Positions 48,101-60,600 of a stretch of 64,000 nt of DNA are shown piece by piece. Position 1 is the stretch's first letter. Each line of letters begins with the position of its first letter. The position numbers were made by a program, and so were the translations under genes. The stretch comes from Halichondria panicea (taxonomy: Eukaryota > Porifera > Demospongiae > Suberitida > Halichondriidae): NCBI RefSeq assembly GCF_963675165.1, contig NC_087380.1, forward strand, positions 5,898,071 to 5,962,070, written 5' to 3'. The notes beneath the pieces were generated by a model that worked only from the letters and a program-made list of their open reading frames with translations, ran no database searches and was not told the origin of the DNA.

Positions 48101-51100
48101 AGACAAACTAAAATCACTGTGGTCCCACTAGCTGCTACCTCATTGTAATTGTAAACAAGCTATACAGAGGATTTCAGGTTGGTTGGCAGAAGTTAAAAGT
48201 TAAAGTGCAGTCAACCATGATCACTAATTGCATTAGTATGAAGAAACATACGTGTGTGGTCATGGTTGAGTGCACTTCAACTTTTAACTTCTGCCAACCA
48301 ACCTGAAATCCTCTGTTACATGCAGCACAGCGAAACTCACTTTTGGGCAACCCTTGACTGAAGACCTTCTCCATTGCAGTGGGCACGTCATGGTTGCACT
48401 TCTCAAGCACCTCCAGAGCCTGTGTCATGCAGGAATATAACACACTAGGTTATAACCACGATCGATACACAAACACTACAACTACAGTACTGACAGTAGA
48501 ACACGGCTGCACTTATGGAGATCTCATAGTCATCACGATGATTGTATTGTGCAGTTTCATTTCTCTAACTGGACTGCATAGCACTAGATATTCTGAATCA
48601 CCTACTTCTATAACGTGAGAGCTTCTCATTGCAATCTACCTATATACAGTGTAACTAAATTCTGAGCCCCGAATGGATGCTTTTGTGTGTATGTAGAGCG
48701 AGATCATTTCACCATAGAATGACACAGTGACACAGACACACAGCAGGAAGAAACCAGCATGAATGACAATGCTCTCTTTACCTATAGATCCAAGCAAACC
48801 CATTGTACAAGTATAATAAGCAAAAACCACCGGTCAAGCAATACAGTGCAAAGTGATATACACGCGCACACACACACACATCATTGTTTTACAGCTAGTT
48901 ATGCATTTCCTTTAGTGTACACTTTGGTACAGTTAATCGCATGAATAAACTTCAATGTGGTACCCTAAAACCCCCAGGGGGTCATGAACTGTCCAGGAGA
49001 GCAAATTAGGGACAAAGGGATTTTACGAAGGGGATTTCAAACACATTCCAATCTCTAAGAATGGGGAAATCCTAGGGAATTCCCCCAGTCATACAGGTCA
49101 CCTTACAAAAACAATGATGTCATCATGTAACACTCAAATAACAAAGGAGTGGGAACTAAGCTATCCATTCAGATACAGCCTGTCTAATAGTGCAGACCTA
49201 GTTTTAGCCAATTACAATCCATTAAAATATGCCAGTACCAGCATGACACAAAACTGGTACTGGTACACACACTACATGCAATTTAATTCATTGAGAGCTG
49301 TGAATATTACGACCAATGAAATGACTGAGCCACTACCATGTAGAACTATGATACTATATTGCATAATTGTCATGACCGTTAACATTTGAATGGTTATTGC
49401 GAAACAGCGATCGACCAATAGCATTAAAGCTGATGTGATACACATATTGATGTACTGCAACAACACGTATAGGACATGTACTGAAATGGTGACATAATTA
49501 TTGCAAAAAGGATAGGTTAGGAGTCGCACACCACCTCATACAGGTACACACATCATACAGGTACACACACACCCACACGCTCACACTAATACATGTACGT
49601 ATACACACACACACACACATCACACACACACCTCTTTCACAGGCAAACGTAGGCATACACCTCACACTCTAACACGTCTCTCACACAAACACACCCACAC
49701 ACAGCAGGCACACACAAGAACACCCACACACATCTCTCACACAAACACACCCACACACAGCAGGCACACACAAGAACACCCACACACATCTCTCACACAA
49801 ACACACCCACACACAGCAGGCACACACAAGAACACCCACACACATCTCTCACACAGACACACCCACACACAGCAAGCACACACCTCTTCGTTGTCCCTCT
49901 CTGAGTCATAGTGAGCAGTGGACTCAATCTGGGATAAGCCAGTCAGAAACTTGGTCACTGCGAGGATTGCAGACATACAAATGACAATAACAGTGATGAC
50001 CATCTAACAGATATGAAGCCGTACGTTACAGCAACAATGACTTAGATATTGATCCACTCTAGGGGGAAGCCAGCTAGGACATAGCGATTACATGACATTT
50101 CACGCATGTAAATACAAAAGTGGTCAGGCAAAATAGTCCATGGATACTTTCTTATAGCAGATCTTACGTCAAATGAAATGGGTCACTAATAAAAGACCGC
50201 GAGCAATTAGCTGTAGGTTTCCACCATGTAGCCATCTCCACACAAGAGATAATAATTATGGGTACTTAAAACTATCATATTCATCAATGTTTCTAGTGCA
50301 TGACCACTTTACATTAGAGCAACCTGCAATAATTATATGTATGTCGTACGTAGATGTGCAGATAAGGATTTAGTCATAATTGTACTGTGTAATACACACA
50401 CTGTCTGCTTTCAAGCACAGTGAAAGTTTCGATTTGATCTTCCCAGCATTTGAACATAATTATTATTTCCCAAAATTGTGCTATACACAAGAAATCTGAT
50501 GAGAAATAACGGCTACATGGAGGTATAGTCTAATCAGTATTACACGCAGCACCAGCACCATTACGTACCAGCTTGATATCAGGTAGGATTAAAAGTTTGG
50601 GGGGGAAGGTTTACGCACGCCGCGAAATGTTTGGCCACTCCCACATTTGTTGACCACACCCCCTATTACATGCTGGTGCATCACAGTAGATCTAGTTACA
50701 TATTTATTGCACATCATAGACAGTACTCATGTGATGTCATTATTATACACACATTTTGGGGGGGAAGGTTCACCCCAGCCTCCCCACTAGATGAAACCCT
50801 GGATATAGTATTACTGTGTTCATTGCTCTAACCTGTCTGATCACTTGATTCCCTGGGTCGCCATTTGAGTACTCCAGTGGGTGTGGCCTTATAGGGAGTA
50901 GGCGGGGCTACACTTTGACGACATTCGGGCACATTGGCTTGATACTGAGCTCCCACCTTGATGTCCTAATAAAATGCGAAGTTTTTAGAACACACATTTT
51001 AGACCAAACATAAATGGATGGATGAATACATCGGCCTCTGACATCTGACACGAGCAGAAAAGAGAGGTAGGGACGAAGCTAACTGCTCATGTGTACATAC

Positions 51101-52977
51101 CGATAGGAAACTGCAGCCACATGCACTGCACCGTGCACACATACATAAGATTACAATTAAACTTGTCTATAATTATAATTACGGTCAATCAAATCTCCTA
51201 ATTTGTACTAGATCATGCAACGGTTACTAATCACATAAGCACGCCTTAGCCTTCACCTGTTTCCAATCTTCCCTGAGCAGAGGCCTAAATTCATCGTCAC
51301 TCCCGCCAGAGTCCTCCATGAGAGTGGAGAAGTACGCTTCCACCATGCTGCCCTCGGTCACATGACGGGCTGCTCGTCGCTCAGGGAGGTCCCTCCGCAG
51401 GCGACCACTGCGTATCCAGTGGGAGGAGCTTGTTGCTATGGCAATTATAAAGGTAAAAGGTGCAACAGGGTTTTAAATACACAACATGAAAGTATAAAAT
51501 AGGTAAAGATCATCTATTTAAAATGTAACTACAGGCCAAAGTTTACATTGCCATTACTACACAAGGTTTGTGTGAGAAAGGTTTTGTAATAAGCTGACAC
51601 ATAAACGTATGTGAGCTAGCATTCATTGCACACACAATCCATAGCTACATGTATTATATTATATGCAACAAAACAGCAAGTTATTCACATTAAGCAGAAT
51701 TAGAGTACAGTTAGGGATACTGCACAACATACATGTATGCACACATTCATTGCATGCATACACTGTACACTGTACACTGTTCCTAGCTACCTTCGTTAGT
51801 GTCTGTCAATAGAGCACGGCGTTTACTGGTGAGCATCACGTCTTTAATTACAGGGTCCCCTCGTCTCTTCCCCAGCGACGACCTTTCAACCTTTCCTGCC
51901 TTCAGCTCAGGGTCAGAATTCACTGGTAGTGGGTGCGATTCCACGGAATTAGTTTTGTTTTCCTGAGTTTTGTCTTTCTGGTGCAACGAATGATTGTTTG
52001 AAATTTCATCTTTCTTGGGTGATGAGTTAGCGTTCGCTTGAGGGGTATCGTTATCTACATGTACATCTTGACCTGAGGCCGTTTCCAATTTAACATCCGG
52101 TAAGTCATTGGTCTTATCAGACACACGGCTAGTACTGGGTCCTGCACCATCACTAGCTCCACCCACCACAGCCTTGCGAGGACCACCCCCCACTTCATCA
52201 CCAGAGTCACTAGAGTCACTAAGTACACTTTTTACACCAGACGGACCACCCCCGTATCCGTAACGAGCCAGCAACATCTCCAACGGCAGCTCCCCTTCCT
52301 GCACGCAATATTACTATGATTACATACTGATTATGTGGTGGGAGCAAGGAGTAACACACTATAATGTATGCAATAATAAAATGCGATAGAAATAATAGAC
52401 CACTGATTATCGAATTGAAACACTTTGGATTATTCATGATGATAGGGCCCCACAAGCAATTATGGATCCAATCACATCATCTAGCTGATACTTATCTTTA
52501 AGAACATGTACATCAGATAGACCTCGCTAATTATCGAAATTGAACATTCAAAACAACGGGCTACATGACTAGACTGTACATTAATTGTAGGACCCACAAG
52601 CAATTAAGGATCTGATCGAGCTATAGGTTACACTGTAGAAACTGAATTATTAGCACTTAGTCGATTATAAGCGTATCTTTATTTTAAGTGCATGCTCAAC
52701 TGCGGGGTGTTTTTCAAATTGAAGCACTTTTCCAATTATGCGAAGGATATTAGCTGCTAAATCGTTTATCTAAGAGCTAGCTAGCTTGTACTGTGCATGG
52801 TAGCTATATAGCTGGGTGATATTCATCTGAAAGGACTCTCTGGGCATGCTTGTTACTCTGTCTGATCACACTGAGAGAATGTGAGACATGGATGAGGGGG
52901 CCTTTTTATTCAGTTCCTGGTCAATATGATGTTTTTGGGGGCGAGCGAAGCAAGTCCCTACCTATAGTGCTCAATAT

Positions 52978-53017
<40 letters not shown>

Positions 53018-54568
53018 TGTCTGTCTGTCATAGACCGGCACAATATTTGTTTTTTGTACTCATGACCCTTTACCCACTTGTAAGTGAATCGCTGCGTATG
53101 GGCACAATAGCTAGCTACACTCAGCAACAAGGCTCACAGACAAGACACAGACACTCTTGAGGCCACAGACACACCTGCAGCAGGTCAGAGCAGCTTGCTA
53201 GGCCACAGTAAATCACTAAAATAATGCTTGTCTACTTGAGTTCCGCATGGTCTTGATACAAACCTGCTAGTTCAACAGGACAACACAGAGACCAGACACT
53301 TCGGCAGGTCAAAGCAGCTCAGATGGAGACTTCTGAGGTCACACAGGCACGCTTACAACAGCTTACTTGCCAAGGATTGTTTACAGCATAATTGCTCGTT
53401 AGCCTTGTAACTTAATTGGGTCCAGCAAGAAACATAAGCTATCTCATCGTTGGATGCAACTTCGGGGTTAGAGCAGTTCAAGAAAGGCTGCCTTGTTAGA
53501 CTCAATCACCCCATGACACATTGCGTCACCCTAGTGTTTGTATGATGTAGTATGATAAACCGTTGCTTGATCAGAGGCCGCAGCACCTTGTAGCTAGCTG
53601 CTATTAATTACTATGTCTGCCAAATGCAGAAATGCTAGAGTTAAATTAAGTTCACTGAGGCTACTATTTGAGAGCGCCTACTAAATGTTTCATTTTGCTA
53701 CCAAAGGAGGCTACTATTTGAGAGCGGCCTTCATACAAGAGTGGCCTCTGAACAAGCATATACGGTAGATGCAGTTAGAGTTGCTGCTTGCTCACTTTCT
53801 AGCTCGCTATCGAGTCGTGCCTCGTCACAGAGACATCCGGTTATTGGGTGGGGCTAGAAAATGACTGCATTATAGGCGCACCCTCGAATATCAGCGTATA
53901 GAGCTCTCTGCTATTGATCCCATTAGCGCATACGCTAATAATCCAGTTTCTACGATATTCTGGCTAGACACACCATATATAGTAATGGCGTACTATTTTA
54001 GATGACATCTCAAGCTATACATGTGTATGCAGGGATCTGCCCATACTGGGGCTGCTTGTGGTCAGTACAAACCACCTCTAAAGGCACTTCTATTTCTGGC
54101 ATAGTTTGCCACATGTTATAGAAATCAAGCTATTTTGTGTTTCAGGATTAAAGACACTATAGCCACCCACCACTTTCACAGAAATTAAAATTCTGGGCAG
54201 ATCTCGCGTACATGGGGTTACACTAATAATTGCCTAGTCTAATGGGGGAACAGCATCATACACTGAGCAGGCACACAAGGCACACCAGGTATACTCACAT
54301 TCTGCAGCTCATCCAGCTCGTCACTCTCTCCCTCGTCAACGTCCTCCTCGTCAGAGAGGGTGCTCTCATCGTCAAGATCACCATGGATCAGCATCTCAGC
54401 CGTCACTTCAAAATCACCATCACCTAATAATTATGATGGCGGCACGTGTGTCAATATTGAAGTCTTGGGGGTCTATGTTTGAACTTCAGTTTTTTGTGGT
54501 TGGATCAGCCCCTCCCACTCACAACAGAACACACAAAATTAATGATTTTTGTCACCTTGATTTTCCAT
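45103..54568 (-). CDS. MIER1: MIER-type ELM2-SANT transcriptional corepressor, 11 exons
   Basis: Exons: 54568-54556, 54423-54299, 52298-51791, 51435-51257, 50965-50833, 49957-49884, 48419-48341, 47494-47447, 46058-46015, 45614-45484, 45208-45103; in frame, 479 residues. The first exon carries only MENQ. Acidic N-terminal blocks (EMLIHGDLDDE, LDELQNEGELPLEMLLARYG) match MIER proteins. The ELM2 region spans exons 4-7 (DIKVGAQYQANVPEC, LKWRP). The SANT domain spans exons 8-10 (EPWSETECQSFEEG, YGKNFYRIQ, VKELIEFYYIWKKSER). MIER proteins recruit HDAC1/2 through ELM2-SANT in the nucleus. The order and spacing fit MIER1/2/3; which paralogue it represents cannot be told. It is divergent from the PP2C-like gene. 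Confidence 0.93.
48165..48315. mobile_element. 150-bp near-perfect hairpin element in a MIER intron
   Basis: cagaggatttcaggttggtt at the left and aaccaacctgaaatcctctg at the right are exact inverses, and the match continues to about 58 bp per arm with a few changes. The element starts about 25 bp past the donor of the 48341-48419 exon. Confidence 0.85.
49555..49870. repeat. CA-rich tract with 56-bp tandem units
   Basis: From about 49677 a 56-bp unit (starting tctctcacacaaacacaccc) repeats about 3.4 times with very few changes. The flanking part (49555-49676) is irregular CA repeat. The array ends about 13 bp from the donor of the MIER exon 49884-49957. Confidence 0.85.
50582..50801. mobile_element. 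Element with cagggtttt/aaaccctg ends, copy 2 (reversed)
   Basis: It matches 41393-41645 in opposite orientation (gattaaaagtttgggggg ... ccactagatgaaaccctg), with the shared centre gcatcacagtagatcta. It is in a MIER intron, 32 bp before an exon end. Confidence 0.7.
52630..53956. mobile_element. Element with TIR tagaaactg...attattagc, copy 2, enlarged
   Basis: Left end actgtagaaactgaattatt and right end aataatccagtttctacga are inverse. Outer sequences match 11675-12206 in reverse. The middle (about 52850-53770) is extra: a TG microsatellite, imperfect cagacac/ggtcagagcagct repeats and two copies of ggctactatttgagagcg. It lies in the long second MIER intron. Confidence 0.65.
52979..53030. repeat. 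TG microsatellite
   Basis: A run of TG dinucleotides followed by tctg repeats, inside the enlarged element in the MIER intron. Confidence 0.9.
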
Positions 54569-54942
54569 ATCCACCTTTGAACCAGAGATATAGATCTACA
54601 TGTACATGAAAAAAACTAAGTGTACATCTACAATCAAGGAGCTCACACGTATTTATAATTAATTATAGGCGCTATTATCTAGAGTACAGCTTATCTCACC
54701 TACAGTACTTTCAGCTTCAGTTCAGGCCAAAAGCTAGAGCAGAGCCTCACGTGTAGTATAGAAAGTTAACCTTCTGACAACTCTATTACGGCAATGATTT
54801 CAAAGGAGCCCCACCCCCTTGCCTAGTAAGCAAAGATGGCTGCTAACAGTATCTAGCTTATAGTAGCGCTATGGCTTTGTGACTGGGTTATGATACCTGT
54901 GTAGCTAAGAGAGCAGAATATTTCACAGCGAGAGAGGATACA
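54569..54942. promoter_or_regulatory. Divergent promoter, MIER / PP2C-like
   Basis: 374 bp between opposite start codons. It contains caaagatggctgc (54831-54843), a YY1-like site 100 bp before the PP2C-like ATG. Confidence 0.55.
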
Positions 54943-55517
54943 ATGGCCACTGCCCGGACACCAGACAAACCAAACGACGGGTTCTTATCTAGGCTCGTTC
55001 AGTAAGCACATGTAGAGCTAGAGGCACATGTTGCTAGCTGGTACTACTAGCGGCAGCGCTAATTATAGAACTAGAAACGTGTGTCTATGTAGCTGTGTGT
55101 ACTATGTAGCTAGGATGGAAATGCATGTTCACTGTACAATAATTTCATCAATATAAATTATTATTCACAAGCCTGCACATGCACAGGAGTGTCACAGAGT
55201 ATCTTAGCATCCATTCACCCCCCCCCCCCCCCTCCCCATCCACACACACAGCGGAGTGAAGAAGCTTGTCAATGGTTCATTCGAGAGCCAGGTGCGTACA
55301 GGTCGCACTGCACTGGAGATGCCGTCTCATTCTTTGGCACCTCTACAGGCGCCAGTGATAGCGTCTACCACTGGGCCGTGTGCTGGACTCTGTCAGTTGC
55401 AGGCGGAACTGGACACACCCACACACGAGTCAGGTTCGTTCGTGCAGCCAAGATTAATGGCAGGGGATGTAAAAAAATCCAAACATAAGCATAAGCTAGG
55501 TGTTTTAATTTAATACG

Positions 55518-55550
<33 letters not shown>

Positions 55551-57064
55551 CAAATTCCCTACAAGTTATGTGTCAGTGTTCAGAACCCCTGTAGTACATA
55601 ATCACCTGAGCTGATACAAGTGTAGTTATTTTACAGTGTAAAGTTTTTTTACCCATTCATGTAACACACAATGCCAAAACACACACTGTAGGTACAGAAG
55701 TTGCTGGAATAACACACTGGTTCAGACCTCAACCCCATGTTGACGGTGAATCCATTTCCCTCTACGAGCACAAAGCCGGGAGCACCCAACACCATGGCGA
55801 CCCGATAGCTGACGTGTTTGCAATCGTTGCCCGTCCTAACAACTGTATAATGGCCGTAGCTGATGGAGTAAACTGGGGTATAAAACCGCGACTTGCCGCT
55901 AGATGTGCAGTGCACGGATGTGTGGACTATCTAAACTCAAAGCTCTTTGAATGCCCCAAATCGCCCTGCACCACTCAAGACGTTTTCCATGACATCCTCC
56001 GTTCGTTTCACTCTGCTCAGAAGCTGATCATTCAAAAAGGTGGTACTACTACCACTCTGTGTGTTGCTGTTATTGTTGAGCTCCAGCAGGGTAAGGCTGG
56101 GGGGAGCTCCAAGTGGGGTCTTTGTGTGGTGTGTGTGGGGGACACTCTCTGTTACGTTTGGCGGAAGGAGACACAGCAGGTGCACGAGGTGACGTCAGCG
56201 ACTCACTTGGGGAAGGAGCGGAACCCACGAGATTCTGGAGGGTGTCTTGGATGCGATTTAGGTGACCAACCAGATCTCAGCAATCTCCTCTGTTGCTATG
56301 TGCCAATTGCGGATGGTGATATTGTTTTTGCTGTTTCTGATGGAATTTCCGATAACATGGATCCGGTTCTCCTCAAAGAAGCTGCGAGTGATGCCACGCC
56401 CACCCCAACTTCCACCCCCTCGTTCGAAACGATCCCCCCTTTTCCACTCCCTGCCGACCCAACTCCCAACGCAGGACTCCAAGATAGTACACAACTGTCG
56501 CAGCTACCTATTTTAACACCGGAGCAAAGACAAGCACATGTGCTCAGTAAACTGTCAAACATGCTCAGAGATAGAAATGTAGCCTGTAATTTCAACTTGA
56601 CGGCTACGGGTGTTAAAGACGCTGTAATCACATCGGCTATTGAAAGTACGGAAGAGAAGAGAAAATATTTGGAGCAGTGCTGGCAAGAGCAAGAAAACTG
56701 CGAGATGACTCTTTCTGAAAAGAGGGCAAATGATCGAAAAATTGGTCGAGTTGTGAGAACCCTCCCTGGGAAATTGGACCACGCGACGATCGCTGCGTAT
56801 AGGGCCGGAAAATGTATAGTTTCAAGCGAGGAGAATGTGAAAAGAGGTCATTCGGCAACCCACTCTCATGTAATGAACACTGCGGTCGCTCAATCTGAAC
56901 AGACTAGACGTCACAACAAAACCTTTGCAGCCACTGGTGGGTCTATATTTTATTTCAATCCTAAAGTGAACAATTCTACTGAGTTACAAATCCCAGGAAC
57001 AGAAGAGTTATTGCCAAAATACTCTTTTCCTGAGCATTCGCATTCAATAGACAGCATTACTTGA
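54943..57064 (+). CDS. PP2C-like domain protein (CG9801 type), 3 exons
   Basis: Exons: 54943-55001, 55252-55499, 55692-57064 (TGA); 559 residues. The N-terminal 100 residues are Ser/Pro/Thr-rich and Lys-rich (KKSKHKHK). The PP2C fold follows: IADVFAIVARPNNCIMAVAD, DGVNWG in place of the DGHGG of active enzymes, ARCAVHGCVDYLN, GGTTTTLCVAVIVE, CVGDTLCYVWR and VSDGISDNMDP. These features match the animal PP2C-like group typified by Drosophila CG9801, whose members may be weak or inactive phosphatases. Several metal-binding Asp (ADG, VGD, SDG) are present, so activity is open. The C-terminal third is basic and Ser/Thr-rich. A Pro-rich insert lies at about 310-345. Confidence 0.85.
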
Positions 57065-57628
57065 TTTGACTGTAGAGTGGTGTGCTTAATCTGAGAGTGT
57101 TTAGTGTGCCCTTTTATGTACCACGGTGTGCTAATAATAGTAACGTACGTGTACGTGTGCTAGGGTGTGCCTCTATTTCATAAAAACTTATCTCACTTCC
57201 ATTAGGCATTAAGCGTGTATTGTTACCTGTTTATCTTGAAAGCATACTAATGAATGTACATTGTTGTTACATTGTTGATTTAAGTTCAGTTCTTGTTATC
57301 ACCATGAATTTTTCTACACAGAGAAAGCTAGTGTGATATAAGTTCCAGCTATCAAGCAATCCTGGGCACTCAGATCACAATTGCAAGTCTATGAGCACTG
57401 ATTTTTCAAATATTCCGTGTGTGTTATGTTTAATACTGTACTGTAATTATTATTGTCTGTTATCTGATTGCAAAATAATTAATTATAAGCAACAATGTGC
57501 TATTGTATTATTATTCTTGCGGTATTCATCATGTGATGTGATTGTTATAGTATGGAGTAATCATGAGTAGTCAATGCATAAAGTGACTATACTTGATACA
57601 ACACAAGTATAGCAGCCTGTATTGAATT
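57065..57628. other. Convergent 3' region, PP2C-like / SPATA1-like
   Basis: 564 bp, AT-rich, between two stop codons that face each other. Only untranslated sequence is expected; no gene is seen. Confidence 0.5.
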
Positions 57629-60600
57629 TTAGCTAGCTACAGCAATTTGATGCTTGGTTTTTTTACGTGAGTGAGTTATCTTCTCCTTCATTAGTTCACT
57701 TCGGAGTGTCTTGCACTCATCGACAGTTGACTCACGAATCTAGGTAGAACAAAAAGCTAGTGAATTGATTGCATGCGTTCAATTGTAACAATAACCAGGA
57801 GAGTACATGTACATAATTATGTCACAGTAAGTGTTACACAACAAAAGGAATGGTGTGGAGAAAAAAATTATAGTGCCCAAGTGAGGCTTATAAAGTTATT
57901 GTTGGAGCGATTGAGTGCTTTTATTTTTTTACCTTTCTCTCTGCTGACAATTGAAGCTTCACACTCTCCAGTTTTGACCTCAAACGCTCAATATCACGCT
58001 TGCGTCTTTTACACCGAATCTTTACATTGGACTGCATGCATGTGACAATAATAAAGCTGTACTGTTGTCACATGAATAATGAACTGTAGGAATTACTCAA
58101 GTTTTGATTATAGTGAAAACACATGCACATAGTTACCGGCCGTACAATGGGTTATTTTTTCGGCACTAAATTTTCACGGATTGCTTATTATAATAAACTA
58201 AACATTTCGAGGGTATAGAGGCTCAAATGACCACACCCTTATGGAGGAGCAGCTTCAAGGCTTCAATACCGTCAATTTTCAAGGCACTTCATTTTTTAGG
58301 GTTTGAGGTCCTTCCGAAAACCGCGGGAATGTAGGGCCTCTAAAATATTAACCAGCTATACAGTAGTAACAATTAATAGCTAGTTTACTCGTACTGCTAT
58401 GAAACTTACCAATTCAGATGGTGGTTCTACTTTAGGGTTGTGGGTTAATTTCTGCATAGCCCCTAGTAAAATTAACAATAATTATATAATAATTATTATT
58501 ATAAGGTTATACATTATTTTGTTTAGTACGTACTTGTGTACTTCTTGGCTTTTATCTTGTCCAACCCATTCTTGATTTTCTCGTTGCCATTTCTTGTCCT
58601 GTGTATCTTCTCTTCCAGGATAGTGGACATCTTCTTTTCTTGAAAATATTTGATTTTCCATTCATTGCCATCTATGTGCAGGTAAATTGTATACACGAGC
58701 TATACACAAGCAGCAACTCACGTTTTTCTCTATGCGTTCTTACGACAATCTGTATACTTCTCAGAGCAGAACTTAGTTTTGCCTTCAATGAAAGCAATTC
58801 TTCACTGCATTAACATTAATATAACAGGTAACAAGCAACGGCAAGTTTGTTTTCTTACCTTTCTTCTTTCATTCTTCTAATCTCACCCAAGATATCATTG
58901 GCTGTCATACAGGTAAAGCAGATTAACCACAAACACATGCTCTAACCATAGATACTCAATCTATGCTCTAACCGTATGGAGATGGTATGAACAGTTAATA
59001 TTTTGGCATACGAAATTGTCAATCCACAATCACATAACTTTATGGGACTGAGAGTGGTGGCATTATAAATGCACATGCACAGTATTGTAAATTGCTACTC
59101 ATGCAGATCGATTCGACAATTAAACTAGCTCCAACTGTATATGCGAATGTGTATATATAATTATAGCTAAATGCAGATGTGTATACCGTATAGCGGGTAA
59201 TTTTCGGGGGACAAAATATTCGTGGTTCAGCAATATTGAGACATTTCGTGGGTAATATTTTCGTGGTTGCTGCTTGGATTGTAGGTAAAGGTAGGCAAGG
59301 TCGCTTCATTCGTGGGTAAAATATTCGTGATCAGACCTCCAACCACGAAAACCACGAATATTTTGCCCCACGAAAATTACACGCTATACGGTATATACCC
59401 TTGAAAGAAGGAGCACTATAAAATTATGAAAGACTTATAATAATTATGTATGTATAATTATAGCGACTCATTGTAAAACCCGTTGTCAGAATTATTATTA
59501 TACTCACTTTCAGCAGTTGAAGGTCTAGGCTTGTTCACAATTGATTCAGAGGCAGCAGTAGCAGAGCCAGCCTCAGTCGAACCTTTGTACTTCGTCAAGA
59601 ACAACAGATCTATATTATTCCCAATTTTCTTATGCTCTGTTACTGTGATTGCCGGTAGAGGAGGTGGAACACTGGCGAGTTTGAGATCTGCAGTATCAAA
59701 TTTTGGTTTGATTGTAGTATTTTCTGACTTTTTCTCTCGTGAGAATATTCTTCTGGAATTCTTAGTCGAATTAGATTCATCAATGGTTTGATGAGTTGCT
59801 ACTTTTGGCTCTTTGTTTTTTGGCTGCTCAGTCACTCCAGTGGGTGATTTGTGCTTAGTCAGGGACAACAGATCCTTCTTTCCAATTTTGTTACTCTCTG
59901 TTACTGTAATCGCTGGTGGTAGGGGTGGAACATTGGCGAGTTTGAAATCAAACTTCGGTTTGAAATTAGTGTTTTTCTCCTGTGAGAGTATTTGTCTGGA
60001 ATTATTAGTCTTATTAGGCTCGTTGATGGTTTGTTGAGTTGCTACTTCTGGCTGCTTGTGTTCTAAAGCAATAGTTGGATACGTGTCCTTGCTTTGCTCA
60101 GCCATTCTTTTTTCAGTGGAGACAGCCGGGTCACTCGGTGAGTTGATTTGACCATGCTTGATTCCTTTTTTCCCGCCCTGCTCCTCAGCTTTCTGATTTA
60201 AAGTAATAGTTGGATACGTATTCTTGCGTTCCCTTTGCTCAGCCATTTTTCTTTCAGTGGTGATAGCCGGATCACTCGGTGAGTTAAATTGACCATGCTT
60301 GATTCCTTGTTTCCCGACCTGCTCCCCAGCTTTCTGATTTAAAGTAATAGTTGGATACGTGTTCTTGCGTTCCCTTTGCTCAGCCATTTTTCTTTCAGTG
60401 GAGATAGCCGGATCACTCGGTGAGTTGATTTGACCATTGATTCCTTGTTTCCCGACCTGCTCCCCAGCTTTCTGATTTAAAGTTATAGTTGGATACGTGT
60501 TCTTGCGTTCCCTTTGCTCAGCCATTTTTCTTTCAGTGGAGATAGCCGGATCACTCGGTGAGTTGATTTGACCTTGCTTGATTCCTTGTTTCCCAACCGG

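Noticed and set aside
49677-49870. CRISPR-like array
   Set aside because: The units are continuous 56-bp tandem copies without unique spacers; it is a minisatellite.
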